A DNA stretch of 64,000 bases from Mucilaginibacter sp. SJ (GTDB taxonomy: Bacteria; Bacteroidota; Bacteroidia; Sphingobacteriales; Sphingobacteriaceae). How positions within the stretch are numbered: position 1 is the stretch's first letter; each line of letters opens with the position of its first letter. Positions 46,792-55,992 of this stretch are shown in pieces. Location of the stretch: assembly GCF_028993635.1 (NCBI RefSeq), contig NZ_CP118631.1:3224001-3288000 (forward strand), given 5' to 3'. A program made the position numbers and the translations under genes. The notes under the pieces were generated by a model. The model worked only from the letters and a program-made list of their open reading frames with translations, did no database searches and was not told the origin of the DNA.

Positions 46792-47847
46792 TCAATACCT
46801 GATGGATAAGTTTACGACAAATAACCTGTTGTTGAGCCCGTAGGAAAGCTCATGCCTGTCAGGATAATAGATAGCAAGCCTGGACGCTATATTTTTTAGT
46901 CCTTGGTGGCCTTTTTCAGGATGCAGGCTTGAAAAAGAAGGAATATTACTGCTAAAAAAAGACAAACCTTCCGCGTCAGAGCAGATTCTGATAATGGCTG
47001 GGTTATCCCCGTCCAGTAGATCGCCGTGTTTGAATATGTTTTCCGTGAGTGTAATAAGGACAATGGGTATAATCGGTATATACTCGTCCGAAATCGTGGT
47101 CTCCAGGCTGATCTGTAAGCGGTTGTTAAAGCGGAGTTGGTTCAGTTTGATAACATTCCTGATCTGTTTGATCTCTTCACCGAGAACCAGGAACTCGCTG
47201 TTTTTTTCATCCAAAGAAAATGACATGATCTCCGAGAGGGTCATAATGGCATCCTCAAATGCTTCAGGTTGTTTTTTTGCCGCGAACCTGATAAAACTCA
47301 GTGTATTGAACAGCAGGTGCGGATTGATCTGCGCGCGTAAAAAGTCCTTTTCTGTCCGCAGTAGCTCACTGTTTAGTTTCTCGACGCGGAGTTCCTCTGC
47401 GTGCACTTTGGTCTTATTGTCCAGGTAACTGATTAGAAAATAATAGCCGGTGCCGTATAACATGAAATAAATACCCCGCCATACAGTACCGGCGACGAAC
47501 TTCCAGTCGAGGGGGCGTCCGCCTAGTCCGGTGAACAGGTAAACCACTTTTTCTGAAAGGGTTATCAGCAGGATATAAACGGCAAGCTCTCCCATAAGTA
47601 ATAAAGGTATACGCCAAAGAGATTTCACAGAGTGGGCGAGTCCGAATGGCAATACGATAAGGGCGTGCAGGTAAAACAGGGATACATTGATCGAGTAAAA
47701 AAGGATATAAGTGGGAAGAGGTCTGAAATGACCCAGCAACACACCAGTGATCACCACTTCATAAAATATAAATATGGCCCAGCACAAAAGGTGAAGTCTC
47801 CCGTGCCTGATCTTAAACACTTGCCTATTATATAATATTTCCTGCAT
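46792..47847 (-). CDS. LytS-type sensor histidine kinase
   Basis: A 351-residue membrane kinase. Four hydrophobic segments occupy residues about 15-140 (such as LLCWAIFIFYEVVITGVLLG). A dimerisation region follows with the phospho-acceptor His in AQINPHLLFNTLSFI near residue 178, and an ATPase N-box LTENIFKHGDLLDG. This is the His_kinase (LytS/YehU) class that partners LytTR regulators. It overlaps the LanB gene region by close spacing and probably controls the RiPP locus together with the regulator at 48057. Confidence 0.9.
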   Translation of the reverse strand: MQEILYNRQVFKIRHGRLHLLCWAIFIFYEVVITGVLLGHFRPLPTYILFYSINVSLFYLHALIVLPFGLAHSVKSLWRIPLLLMGELAVYILLITLSEKVVYLFTGLGGRPLDWKFVAGTVWRGIYFMLYGTGYYFLISYLDNKTKVHAEELRVEKLNSELLRTEKDFLRAQINPHLLFNTLSFIRFAAKKQPEAFEDAIMTLSEIMSFSLDEKNSEFLVLGEEIKQIRNVIKLNQLRFNNRLQISLETTISDEYIPIIPIVLITLTENIFKHGDLLDGDNPAIIRICSDAEGLSFFSSNIPSFSSLHPEKGHQGLKNIASRLAIYYPDRHELSYGLNNRLFVVNLSIRY

Positions 47848-47911
47848 CTACTATAATAAAATCAAAATAATAACCCTTTAAAAATATTATTGAGCGTCAA
47901 AAAAAAACATA

Positions 47912-48037
47912 ATGAAAGCTCAAAAAAAGAAAATTGATCTGAGGAGAAAAAAACATTTCACGTTTTCAAGAGAACAAGCCCTCGCCTCTCTCCTGACCAC
48001 CCGACCGATCCTACAACTGCCACGGCCACCACCGTAA
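47912..48037 (+). CDS. Short ORF with Thr-rich tail in another frame, possible broken precursor
   Basis: A 41-codon frame from ATG 47912 has a basic start typical of Bacteroidota peptide leaders (MKAQKKKIDLRRKK). It ends at 48037. In the frame one base back, the sequence up to 48054 reads DPTTATATTVTTTMQ before stop, which looks like a lanthipeptide core. A single lost base would unite the two into a leader-core peptide. It lies on the strand opposite to the kinase and regulator, which weakens the case. Confidence 0.3.
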   Translation: MKAQKKKIDLRRKKHFTFSREQALASLLTTRPILQLPRPPP

Positions 48038-48056
48038 CCACGACGATGCAATAACT

Positions 48057-48788
48057 TTAGCCGTCATTCAGTGTGCGTTTCGCGATATAGTCGCGAAACG
48101 CGTCCCTGAAAGTCTTGCCTATGGTGAAACTCATTTTATTATCGAGAAAAACGACATGTCCATCAAGATGACTGATATGATTAAGTGATATGATCACTGA
48201 TTTGTTAATCCGCATGAACTGTGTCAAATGAGCAAGTTTTTCCAGGATGTCCTTTAGCCCCATATAGGTGACATACTTTTCTCCTTCCGTATGTATCACT
48301 ACATAATTCAGCATACCTTCGATAAATATGATCTTTCCGGGCGCAACTTTTATAAAACTGTTTTTTGAGTTGCCCTTGATAAATAATACCTGTTCAGCTT
48401 CAGGAGCGGCCGCGGGTTTTTCCACGGTGGTAAGTTCATATATTTTTTCCATGAACAAGGCTCTGCTGACAGGTTTTACCAGGTAAGCATTCGCACTAAC
48501 ACCGAATGCTTCTAGGGCGAACTCACGGTGGGCAGATACAAAAACCAGGAAACGACAGTATTTTCTAAGCAATTTGGCCGAATCTATTCCGCTGATGCCT
48601 GGCAGGTTAATGTCGGAGAAGACGATGTCAACACCGCCGTTCTGCCGCAGGTAGGCTATTGCCTGGCGAGCGTCAGCGAATGTTTCCGCGATATGCAGTC
48701 CGGGTACATCACGTACCAGGTCGGCCAGTTCCGATACCGCGTGCGGTTCGTCGTCGATGATAATACAATGAAGGTCCACTCCTGCCAA
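48057..48788 (-). CDS. LytTR family response regulator
   Basis: A 243-residue regulator with a CheY-like receiver (acidic pocket IIIDDEPHAV, phospho-acceptor Asp in VFSDINLPG near residue 56, Lys in AYLVKPVS) followed by a LytTR DNA-binding domain (about 135-240; KITYMGLK-like and FMRINKSVIISLNHI). It forms a two-component system with the histidine kinase gene just downstream. Such pairs sense peptides or cell-envelope signals, so autoinduction by the mature RiPP is plausible. It is divergent from the receptor gene at 48925 across about 136 bp. Confidence 0.92.
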   Translation of the reverse strand: MAGVDLHCIIIDDEPHAVSELADLVRDVPGLHIAETFADARQAIAYLRQNGGVDIVFSDINLPGISGIDSAKLLRKYCRFLVFVSAHREFALEAFGVSANAYLVKPVSRALFMEKIYELTTVEKPAAAPEAEQVLFIKGNSKNSFIKVAPGKIIFIEGMLNYVVIHTEGEKYVTYMGLKDILEKLAHLTQFMRINKSVIISLNHISHLDGHVVFLDNKMSFTIGKTFRDAFRDYIAKRTLNDG

Positions 48789-48924
48789 ATTAACATAAAT
48801 ATCACGAAGTATATAATATATAATAAAATAGATACTTGATATAATTTTTTTCAGTAGGAATCGCTGAGCTGAAGATATTCATATTGTTATAGTCACCATG
48901 TTTTTTTTGGTACATCAGCGCATT

Positions 48925-51296
48925 ATGAAGTACATCTATACCTTATTCTTTTTAATGTTTTTTAAGTTTTCATACGGGCAGTTCTCCATCTCGGGGGTTG
49001 TAGCCTCCGGGCGGGGTGGTGTACTTGCGAAGTCTACTATCCGATTGTACCGTGACACTGTTTTGAAACAGGCTTTCTTATCAGATGCATCAGGGGCTTT
49101 CACTTTCGGGGCGCTGCCTGCAGGACATTATCGTATTACCGCATCCTTCACCGGGTTCCGGATGGCCGATACGACCCTTAATCTAACAAGCAATGCTAGG
49201 TTAAGGCTTCAACTCCAGGCGCAAACCACGCAGCTCGACAGTGTAAATGTGACCGCCGGAAAGAACTTTATGGAAAAAAAAGTGGACCGGATCGTTTACC
49301 ATATTGACGGCCTGCCCATCTACGCGAACAAAACAGTGAGCGATGTTTTAAAGAGCATCCCCCGGCTGAATGTAACCCGGAATGCCATTGAGATCAGGGG
49401 GAGCGGACCGGCGGCCGTGATGATCGACAACCGCATGATCTACCTATCCAGCCGCGACCTGCTGGAGTACCTGAACATATACAAAGACGATATCGCCAGT
49501 GTAGAGGTGATCACCAACCCGCCCGCCAAATATGACGCTCAGGGAGCGGGCTTGATCAATATTGTTACCAAAAAGAAGAAAGGTTACGGCCTTTTTGGTT
49601 ATATTGAATCGTCGGTGACCAAAAATACTTACTGGGAAAACGATGAAACCCTGAATTCAGGTTTCCGTGATAAAAACTTCAGCCTGGTTACTTCCCTGGG
49701 CGGCTCCTTTGGTTCGTATAGGGAAACCACGAACGCGACCACTACTTTCTCTACTCCCGGAAAAACCGACTGGAGCGACGATGCAGCCAACAAGAACAAA
49801 TACGATAACAAACGTTTTAATGTGGTGGCCGAATGGTTGCTTAGTAGACGTTCCAAACTATATGCTTCTTATAGCCTCACCAGCCTGAACAGCAGAAGCT
49901 TTCAGGGGCATACGCTGGGGTATAAGACAGGGGGGCAACCAGACTCGACCGGATATACCTCTGGTCTGAGTACCAATAAAGGGGTTACCCATGTTGCCAA
50001 CCTGGGACTAAATAGTTTTTTTGGAAAAAATAACAATAATCTCGATGCATCTTTTGACTATGTGCATAAGACAAGCCGGTTGCTGACCGCTACCTCGACC
50101 ATAAACTACTTTGACGCTGACCGGGTAACGCCTACAGGAAATGTTTATGATCTTTTTAGTTCGGGTGATACCCCAAAAATGTGTTTAGTGGCAAGGCAGA
50201 CCTGTCATTCCCCAAGCTTTTCAGCGGTGTGAACCTGGAAACGGGCCTGAAGTACACCAAGTTCGGTAATGATAGCCAAACCGATTATGACCAACTAATC
50301 AATGGCCGGTCCATTTATGAAGGGATAGTGACAGAAAACGGTTTTCACTACCAGGAACAGGATATCGCCGGGTATTTTTCAATGAATAAAGATTTTAAAA
50401 AATGGAGCGCGAAAGCAGGCCTTCGTTATGAAGAAACACTTACTGATGGGTATTCCGTCACTGAACGGAACAAGCGGAATTTTGGTAATTTTTTCCCGAG
50501 CGCTTTCCTGCAATATAAGATAGCTGACGGTTCTTCCGCTGATCTCTCTTACACCAGGAGAATAGTACGGCCCTCGTTGTTTGATGTTAATCCCTTTAAG
50601 TTTTACACCAGTATCTATTCGGATTATGTGGGCAATCCATTGCTCAACCCCAGCCTGCAGGATAACCTGAACCTAAATGTCATGGTCAGGAGTATCTTCC
50701 TATTCAGCATGTTTTACAATATCACGTATGCGCCCGTGGTTTCCTTCCCTTTCAATACGGACCAAAACACGATCGAGACAAGGAAGATCAATAGCGGCAA
50801 GCTCGACAGCTATGGCTTTAATTTCGATGTCAGCCTGAATCCGAAGTCCTGGTGGCAAAGTAATTTCAGCGCCAGCTTGGGTAGCTACCGATACCGTTCG
50901 GATTTTAATTATGACCTGGACGGTACTCCTGTAAATATCACCATTTCGACGAGGCAATCCGCTCAATTTCCAAAGGGTTTGTCTGCAGACTTGGGCTTTT
51001 CGGCGACTTTACCGGGAGGTGGTTACAATATCGCCAGGCAAAAAGGTTATTCGAGCCTGGACCTGGGCCTGAGCAAGACGCTGCTGCGTAACCGGCTGAT
51101 TTTATCACTCTCCGCTCAGGATATCCTCAAGTCATCCACACAACGGTCAACTGTCCTAACGTCTGAGTTCCGTTCGATCAACAGCAATTATTATGATTTC
51201 AGGCAGGTTATGCTTTCCGTTCGATTCAAGTTTGGCAGGGAGCTGAAGGTTGTCCGAAAAAAAAGCGCGCCTCAGGAGCTGAACAGGCTAAAATAG
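48925..51296 (+). pseudogene. TonB-type outer-membrane receptor, one frameshift
   Basis: Two overlapping frames (48925-50232 and 50181-51296) together encode about 790 residues of an outer-membrane beta-barrel receptor. There is a signal peptide, a carboxypeptidase-regulatory-like domain (ISGVVASGRGGVLAKSTIRL), a plug (GLPIYANKTVSDVLKSIPR to VEVITNPPAKYDAQGAGLINI) and the barrel, ending with an aromatic C-terminus region. Near 50178-50190 the run CCCCAAAAATG needs one extra base to join the frames. This may be gene decay, a reversible homopolymer switch or a sequencing error. In the RiPP locus it would import or export across the outer membrane, or give immunity. Confidence 0.85.
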
Positions 51297-51419
51297 TATA
51301 ACCTATGCAGATAAAACGGTAAACAGAGAACACAGAAAACCTGCAGTGCATAATTGCATTGGACCAGATGGCCATCTGATCCGAGCCCTGACAGGAACCG
51401 TCATTTTATAAGAACAACA

Positions 51420-51459
51420 AACGATCAAGGGTTGAGTAACATCGTTAAACTTTCTCAGA
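51420..51459. repeat. 40-bp direct repeat upstream of precursor 1
   Basis: An identical 40-base sequence occurs at 51715-51754 before precursor 2, beginning AACGATCAAGGGTTGAG. It is part of a duplicated gene unit and may hold a shared promoter or ribosome entry signal. It is absent before precursor 3. Confidence 0.85.
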
Positions 51460-51484
51460 GTGTTTCATTTTTTATATATCACCC

Positions 51485-51706
51485 ATGTTAAAGCAAAAAC
51501 TAACATCGCTTGTAGAAAAGAACAAACTTGGTGAAGCGGGAAGCTTTGAGGTCATCACCGACTCCAGTGCCGCCCAGCTTGTCGGAGGCGTTCTTTCCTG
51601 CCCGAGCCTGTCAACCTGCGGTACGTACAATGGTGATTGCAGTAACCTGACCGCATGCGGAACGTACAACACGCCTCCGCCGTGCTCAGCCCTGCAATCA
51701 GCCTAA
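51485..51706 (+). CDS. RiPP precursor peptide 1 (GG leader)
   Basis: A 73-residue peptide. The leader MLKQKLTSLVEKNKLGEAGS and onward ends in the double-glycine site QLVGG after residue 35. The core begins VLSCPSLSTC and carries five Cys with the spacing C-x5-C-x6-C-x5-C plus one more near the end, and many Ser, Thr and Asn. It is the longest of three paralogues. The GG site fits cleavage by the C39 peptidase ABC transporter at 53749. Dehydration of Ser/Thr by LanB and thioether formation by the radical SAM enzyme are both plausible. Confidence 0.85.
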   Translation: MLKQKLTSLVEKNKLGEAGSFEVITDSSAAQLVGGVLSCPSLSTCGTYNGDCSNLTACGTYNTPPPCSALQSA

Positions 51707-51714
51707 TCCATCGG

Positions 51715-51754
51715 AACGATCAAGGGTTGAGTAACATCGTTAAACTTTCTCAGA
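51715..51754. repeat. 40-bp direct repeat upstream of precursor 2
   Basis: This is the exact second copy of 51420-51459, ending 24 bp before the precursor 2 start. Confidence 0.85.
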
Positions 51755-51778
51755 AACTAACTTATTTATTCATTTACC

Positions 51779-51976
51779 ATGTTGAAGCAGAAAATCAAAT
51801 TATTGGTAGCCCAAAACAAGCTCGGACAGCTACAGGGGTTCGAGGTGATTCATGATCAAAGCGCTGTTCAGATCATAGGCGGTGTGGTGTCATGTCCAAA
51901 CCTGAGCACCTGCGTTACCTACACAGGTGATTGCCCTAGCCTTGTTAAATGCGGCTCCTTTACCGATGCAAGCTAG
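51779..51976 (+). CDS. RiPP precursor peptide 2 (GG leader)
   Basis: A 65-residue paralogue. The leader MLKQKIKLLVAQNKLGQLQG ends at VQIIGG, again after residue 35. The core starts VVSCPNLSTCVTYTGDC and keeps the four-Cys spacing C-x5-C-x6-C-x5-C, then a short tail. It differs from its neighbours at non-Cys core positions, so the three mature products would be a natural mixture of related peptides. Confidence 0.85.
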   Translation: MLKQKIKLLVAQNKLGQLQGFEVIHDQSAVQIIGGVVSCPNLSTCVTYTGDCPSLVKCGSFTDAS

Positions 51977-51999
51977 CACCGGGAAAACCTTCTGAATCG

Positions 52000-52038
52000 C
52001 CTGCGGAGTGCGTACTCTCAAAGGGTGCGTTCCGCAGG
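52000..52038. repeat. Stem-loop between precursors 2 and 3
   Basis: CCTGCGGA (52000-52007) pairs with TCCGCAGG (52031-52038). It could stabilise or terminate the upstream message; there is no T-run. Confidence 0.45.
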
Positions 52039-52069
52039 TAAATCACAATACTTAAAACTTTATTCAATT

Positions 52070-52276
52070 ATGTTAAAGAAAAAACTTCAGAGCCTGGTTG
52101 CCAAAAATAACCTGGGCGCGCAAAACAATTTTGAGATCATCCACGATCAGAACGCCGCGCAGATCATAGGCGGTGTACTGGCCTGCCCGATGTTGAGCAC
52201 CTGTGGTACTTACACCGGAGATTGCCCTAACCTGACACAGTGCGGTACGTATAGTGACAGCACTCCGGCTGCATAA
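52070..52276 (+). CDS. RiPP precursor peptide 3 (GG leader)
   Basis: A 68-residue paralogue starting at ATG 52070 (MLKKKLQSLVAKNNLG); the longer reading from 52025 is not leader-like. The GG site AQIIGG is after residue 35 and the core starts VLACPMLSTCGTYTGDC with the same four-Cys spacing. A terminator-like hairpin follows at 52305, between this gene and the radical SAM gene. Confidence 0.85.
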   Translation: MLKKKLQSLVAKNNLGAQNNFEIIHDQNAAQIIGGVLACPMLSTCGTYTGDCPNLTQCGTYSDSTPAA

Positions 52277-52304
52277 AGTTAGGAACAGACAAATTAACCA
52301 AACT

Positions 52305-52336
52305 AACATGTGTGCAGAAAACAGCACACATGTTTT
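52305..52336 (+). terminator. Hairpin attenuator between precursors and maturase
   Basis: AACATGTGTGC (52305-52315) and GCACACATGTT (52324-52334) form an 11-bp perfect stem with an 8-base loop, then TT. A weak U-run suggests partial read-through, giving more precursor than enzyme. Confidence 0.75.
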
Positions 52337-52350
52337 AACCAACCTGACCC

Positions 52351-53706
52351 ATGAAATTATCTAATTATATATTGGCCACCGATGTGCTTGATGATGTCAG
52401 CCTCGATAATAAACGTATCATTTTTTCAACCCGGACAGCGACATCTATCCTGGTAGAAGAAAGTATCTACACCAATCTTAATGCCGGCAAGTTTGAGGCG
52501 ATCAGTCCAGAGATGCGCAGTGTCCTGGAAGAGAAAGAGTTCATTGTTCCTGAGGAACAGGATGAGTTTGAATATATAATGGCCGTTAACTCGAAGGTAA
52601 AGGAAGAAGGGACTTTCCTGAGCATGACCATCCAGCCTTCAGCTAACTGCCAGTTGGGTTGCCATTATTGCGGGCAGACCCATTCCAAGCATTATGCCAG
52701 CGATGCGGTGATCGATAAATATTATGAACGCATTGTTTACCTTCTTTCGCAGAAATCCTATGATGGCATCGCTATTACCTGGTATGGCGGGGAGCCGCTG
52801 ACCGGTTATTCGTCGATCAAAAAAACTTCAGCCCGTTTGATCAGGCTTGCCGAAGAACGTGGCATACGCTATACCGCGGATATGATTACCAATGGCCTGA
52901 GCCTAAAACCCGCATTGTTCAAGGAACTAGTTGAAGACTGCAGGGTCATGAACTACCAGATCACGCTGGATGGCACTGCGGAGTCACACGACCAGCGACG
53001 GATAACAAAGACAGGTGACGCCACATTTGATATCATTTTCAAAAACATAAAGGACGTAACCGATCTGCCAGAATTTAAAGAGAAAGGTTGTGGCATTTCG
53101 ATCCGTGTCAATATCGATAAAACAAATTACCAATACGTAGAGCCCTTGATCGATTATGTCAATGAGCACCGGCTCCAAGGAAAAGTTAGCATGTATTTTG
53201 CGACCATCGTTGATTTCGGTGGAAACGACGCCGGTAAAGCGAGTCTGGGCAAAGATTTCTTCGCGGAAAAGGAAATAGAATGGCTGCTGAAATGCTACGA
53301 GTACAATATCGCGGTTAACGTGATGCCGAAAAGGACCTATTCCGTGTGCATGGCCGAAAAGCAGGATTCTGAGGTTTATGATGCTTTTGGCAATATCTAT
53401 GCCTGCTGGGAATTTCCATATTCGGAAACTTACGGACAGGGTGATAGCCTGATCGGAAACCTGTTCTTTCCGCATGAAACCTATAACACCAATGCAACCC
53501 TGCGAAACTGGAACGAAATGCTGACCTCGGGCCAAACCTGGTGTAAAACTTGTAAACACCTGCCGATCTGCGGTGGTGGCTGCCCTAAATCCTGGTTCGA
53601 GGGTACCCCGGCCTGCCCGCCATTCAAGTCCAACTATAAAGACAGGCTGCTGCTTGATTATTTTATCCAGAAAAAGAAAGAAGAAAGCCGGTTAGCGGTC
53701 AGCTAA
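52351..53706 (+). CDS. Radical SAM/SPASM peptide maturase
   Basis: A 451-residue enzyme. An N-terminal 90-residue region may bind the leader peptide. The [4Fe-4S]-SAM motif C-x3-C-x2-C is at Cys100, 104 and 107 (NCQLGCHYCGQ). It is followed by the GGEP motif in ITWYGGEPLTG. The C-terminal SPASM region binds extra clusters: Cys in NIYACWEF, then WCKTCKHLPICGGGCPKS and a last Cys in GTPACPPF. Such enzymes install thioether or carbon-carbon crosslinks in precursor peptides. It lies directly after three Cys-rich precursors and before the transporter, so these peptides are the likely substrates. The crosslink type cannot be read from sequence. Confidence 0.92.
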   Translation: MKLSNYILATDVLDDVSLDNKRIIFSTRTATSILVEESIYTNLNAGKFEAISPEMRSVLEEKEFIVPEEQDEFEYIMAVNSKVKEEGTFLSMTIQPSANCQLGCHYCGQTHSKHYASDAVIDKYYERIVYLLSQKSYDGIAITWYGGEPLTGYSSIKKTSARLIRLAEERGIRYTADMITNGLSLKPALFKELVEDCRVMNYQITLDGTAESHDQRRITKTGDATFDIIFKNIKDVTDLPEFKEKGCGISIRVNIDKTNYQYVEPLIDYVNEHRLQGKVSMYFATIVDFGGNDAGKASLGKDFFAEKEIEWLLKCYEYNIAVNVMPKRTYSVCMAEKQDSEVYDAFGNIYACWEFPYSETYGQGDSLIGNLFFPHETYNTNATLRNWNEMLTSGQTWCKTCKHLPICGGGCPKSWFEGTPACPPFKSNYKDRLLLDYFIQKKKEESRLAVS

Positions 53707-53748
53707 ACCCGGTACGGGCAACAGTTAAATATTTAAGATTGGGGATGT

Positions 53749-55968
53749 ATGAGATTTCCGTTTACAAAGCAACTGGACACTTTTGACTGTGGCCCTACCT
53801 GCCTTCAGATGGTGTCGGAATTTTATGGAAAAAAGATCGACCTTGATTTTCTCCGGGAGCAGTGTTATATTACCCGGGAGGGCGTGAGCCTGCTCGGGAT
53901 TAGCCAGGCGGCAGAGAGGATCGGTTTCCGGACGCTGATGGTAAAGATTGGTCTTGATTCGCTGGCAGAAGATGTGCCGATGCCGGTGATCCTGCACTGG
54001 AACCAGGAGCACTTTGTTGTCTTATACAAGATCAGGAATAAAGGCCCCAAAAAAGTGGGAACTGCCGGACTGGAATTTATAATTGCAGATCCGGCACATG
54101 GCCTGACCCGTATAAAATCCGAGGATTTTCTTAAGTTTTGGCAAACTTCTGAAGGCAATAAAGGCATCGCGCTGCTGCTGGAACCGACGGCCGCGTTTTA
54201 CGACCGGCACAATTATGAGTCGGTGGATAAAAGCGACCTCAGATTCTTACTGAGCTATCTGAAGCCCTTTCGAAAATCAGTCCTGCTGCTCGCATTATGC
54301 ATGATGGCCTCTGTCGGCATAACCATTTGCCTGCCATATTTGACGCAGGGGCTTATCGATAAAGGGATCGTTGGTAAAAACTATGCTTTCATCGTTTTGT
54401 TCGTTTTGTCCCAGTTTATCTTGTATACAGGCGGCACAGCACTTGACGTCTTCAGGGGATGGATCCTGCTCCATATGAACGCAAAGATCAGCCTGAACAT
54501 CATATCGGACTTTTTAAAAAAGCTTATGCGCCTACCGATCCGGTTTTTTGACAGCAAATCGGTTGGGGATGTTTCCCAGCGGATCAATGATCATCACAAG
54601 ATCGAAACGTTCTTAACATCGGATATTATCAGTACGTTATTCTCCAGTTTGCAGATCATCGTACTTTCATCCATGTTGTTCACCTATAAATTTTCGATAT
54701 GGGCAACTTTCATTTGTTTTAGCGCTTCGGCAGTGCTGTGGATGTTCCTGTTCCAGAAAAAACGGAAGCAGCTGGATTACGTGCGGTTTACACAAAGCAA
54801 AGCCACCCAAGAAAAACTTTTTGAGTTGATAGTGGGCATGCAGGAGATCAAGCTTTATAACGGAGAACAGGAAAAACGCTGGGAATGGGAGTTTCTGCAG
54901 GTGCGCCAGTATCGTTTGAATATCAAGGGGCTTAAACTGGAACAGTACCAGCAAACAGGCTTTTTCTTTCTTTCCCACATCAAGAATGTGGTGATTTCCT
55001 TCCTCTCTGCGGTCGCCGTAATGCATGGGGAACTGACTATCGGCGTGATGCTAAGCATCTCTTTCATCATCGGTCAGACAAATGGCCCCCTACAGCAACT
55101 TATCCAGTTTTTCAAATCCGCTCAGGATGCGAATTTAAGTTTTAGCAGGTTACAGGAAGTACATCATAAGGATGACGAAGAACAGGGTAGCCTGCCTGAA
55201 TCGGAGCTGGGTACATTCGCCCCATTGCATGACGGAATCTATTTAAAGCGTCTGAACTTCCAATATCAGGGCCCGCGTTCCCCTTTTGTTCTGAGGGATC
55301 TTGACGTCCTGATACCAAAAGGGAAGATCACGGCGATTGTTGGAGCGAGCGGAAGCGGTAAAACAACCCTGATGAAGTTGCTGCTGGGCTTTTATCAGCC
55401 AACCGATGGTGCCGTTATGATAGGGGATCAGGAGTTAAGCGAATTGTCCCCAAAATTGTGGCGTAGTCATTGCGGGACGGTTATGCAGGACGGCTACCTA
55501 TTCAATGATACGATTGCCAGGAACATCGTCGTTGATGGGTCATTTCCGGACACTGAGCGGTTTAACCGCGCGGTTTATGTCAGTAATATCGATGAATTTG
55601 TGAATCAGCTCCCGTTGGGGTATAATACGAAGATTGGCCCCAGTGGTGTTGGCCTGAGCGGAGGCCAGAAACAAAGAATCCTGATTGCCAGGGCTGTTTA
55701 TAAAGACCCCGCTTATCTTTTCTTCGACGAGGCGACCAGCAGCCTGGACGCCGGCAATGAAACCGCCATCATGGACCGCCTGGACACCTTCTTTATTGGT
55801 AAGACTGTGGTCGTTATCGCCCACCGTTTGAGTACCGTGCGCCATGCCGATCAAATCATCGTACTGGAAAAGGGGATGGTCGTAGAGACTGGCAACCATG
55901 AATCCCTGACTACAAACCGGGGGGCCTATTATGACTTGGTCAAAAATCAACTGGAACTGGGGGCCTGA
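53749..55968 (+). CDS. Peptidase-containing ABC transporter (C39, bacteriocin type)
   Basis: A 739-residue PCAT. The N-terminal C39 protease (about 1-145) has the nucleophile Cys14 in DTFDCGPTCLQM, the His in NQEHFVVLYKI and Asp in FIIADPAHG. Membrane helices follow (about 165-450). The ATPase has Walker A GASGSGKTT near residue 530, signature LSGGQKQR near 636 and Walker B LFFDEATSSLD. It cuts leaders after the GG site and exports cores across the inner membrane. It lies 42 bp after the maturase gene, completing the operon's secretion step. All catalytic residues appear intact. Confidence 0.95.
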   Translation: MRFPFTKQLDTFDCGPTCLQMVSEFYGKKIDLDFLREQCYITREGVSLLGISQAAERIGFRTLMVKIGLDSLAEDVPMPVILHWNQEHFVVLYKIRNKGPKKVGTAGLEFIIADPAHGLTRIKSEDFLKFWQTSEGNKGIALLLEPTAAFYDRHNYESVDKSDLRFLLSYLKPFRKSVLLLALCMMASVGITICLPYLTQGLIDKGIVGKNYAFIVLFVLSQFILYTGGTALDVFRGWILLHMNAKISLNIISDFLKKLMRLPIRFFDSKSVGDVSQRINDHHKIETFLTSDIISTLFSSLQIIVLSSMLFTYKFSIWATFICFSASAVLWMFLFQKKRKQLDYVRFTQSKATQEKLFELIVGMQEIKLYNGEQEKRWEWEFLQVRQYRLNIKGLKLEQYQQTGFFFLSHIKNVVISFLSAVAVMHGELTIGVMLSISFIIGQTNGPLQQLIQFFKSAQDANLSFSRLQEVHHKDDEEQGSLPESELGTFAPLHDGIYLKRLNFQYQGPRSPFVLRDLDVLIPKGKITAIVGASGSGKTTLMKLLLGFYQPTDGAVMIGDQELSELSPKLWRSHCGTVMQDGYLFNDTIARNIVVDGSFPDTERFNRAVYVSNIDEFVNQLPLGYNTKIGPSGVGLSGGQKQRILIARAVYKDPAYLFFDEATSSLDAGNETAIMDRLDTFFIGKTVVVIAHRLSTVRHADQIIVLEKGMVVETGNHESLTTNRGAYYDLVKNQLELGA

Positions 55969-55992
55969 AAAACAGCATCACCCAGTTGAGGC

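Noticed and set aside
51420..52276. Repeated units considered as a CRISPR array
   Set aside because: Only two copies of the 40-bp repeat, spacing filled by coding peptides, and no cas genes anywhere in the window.
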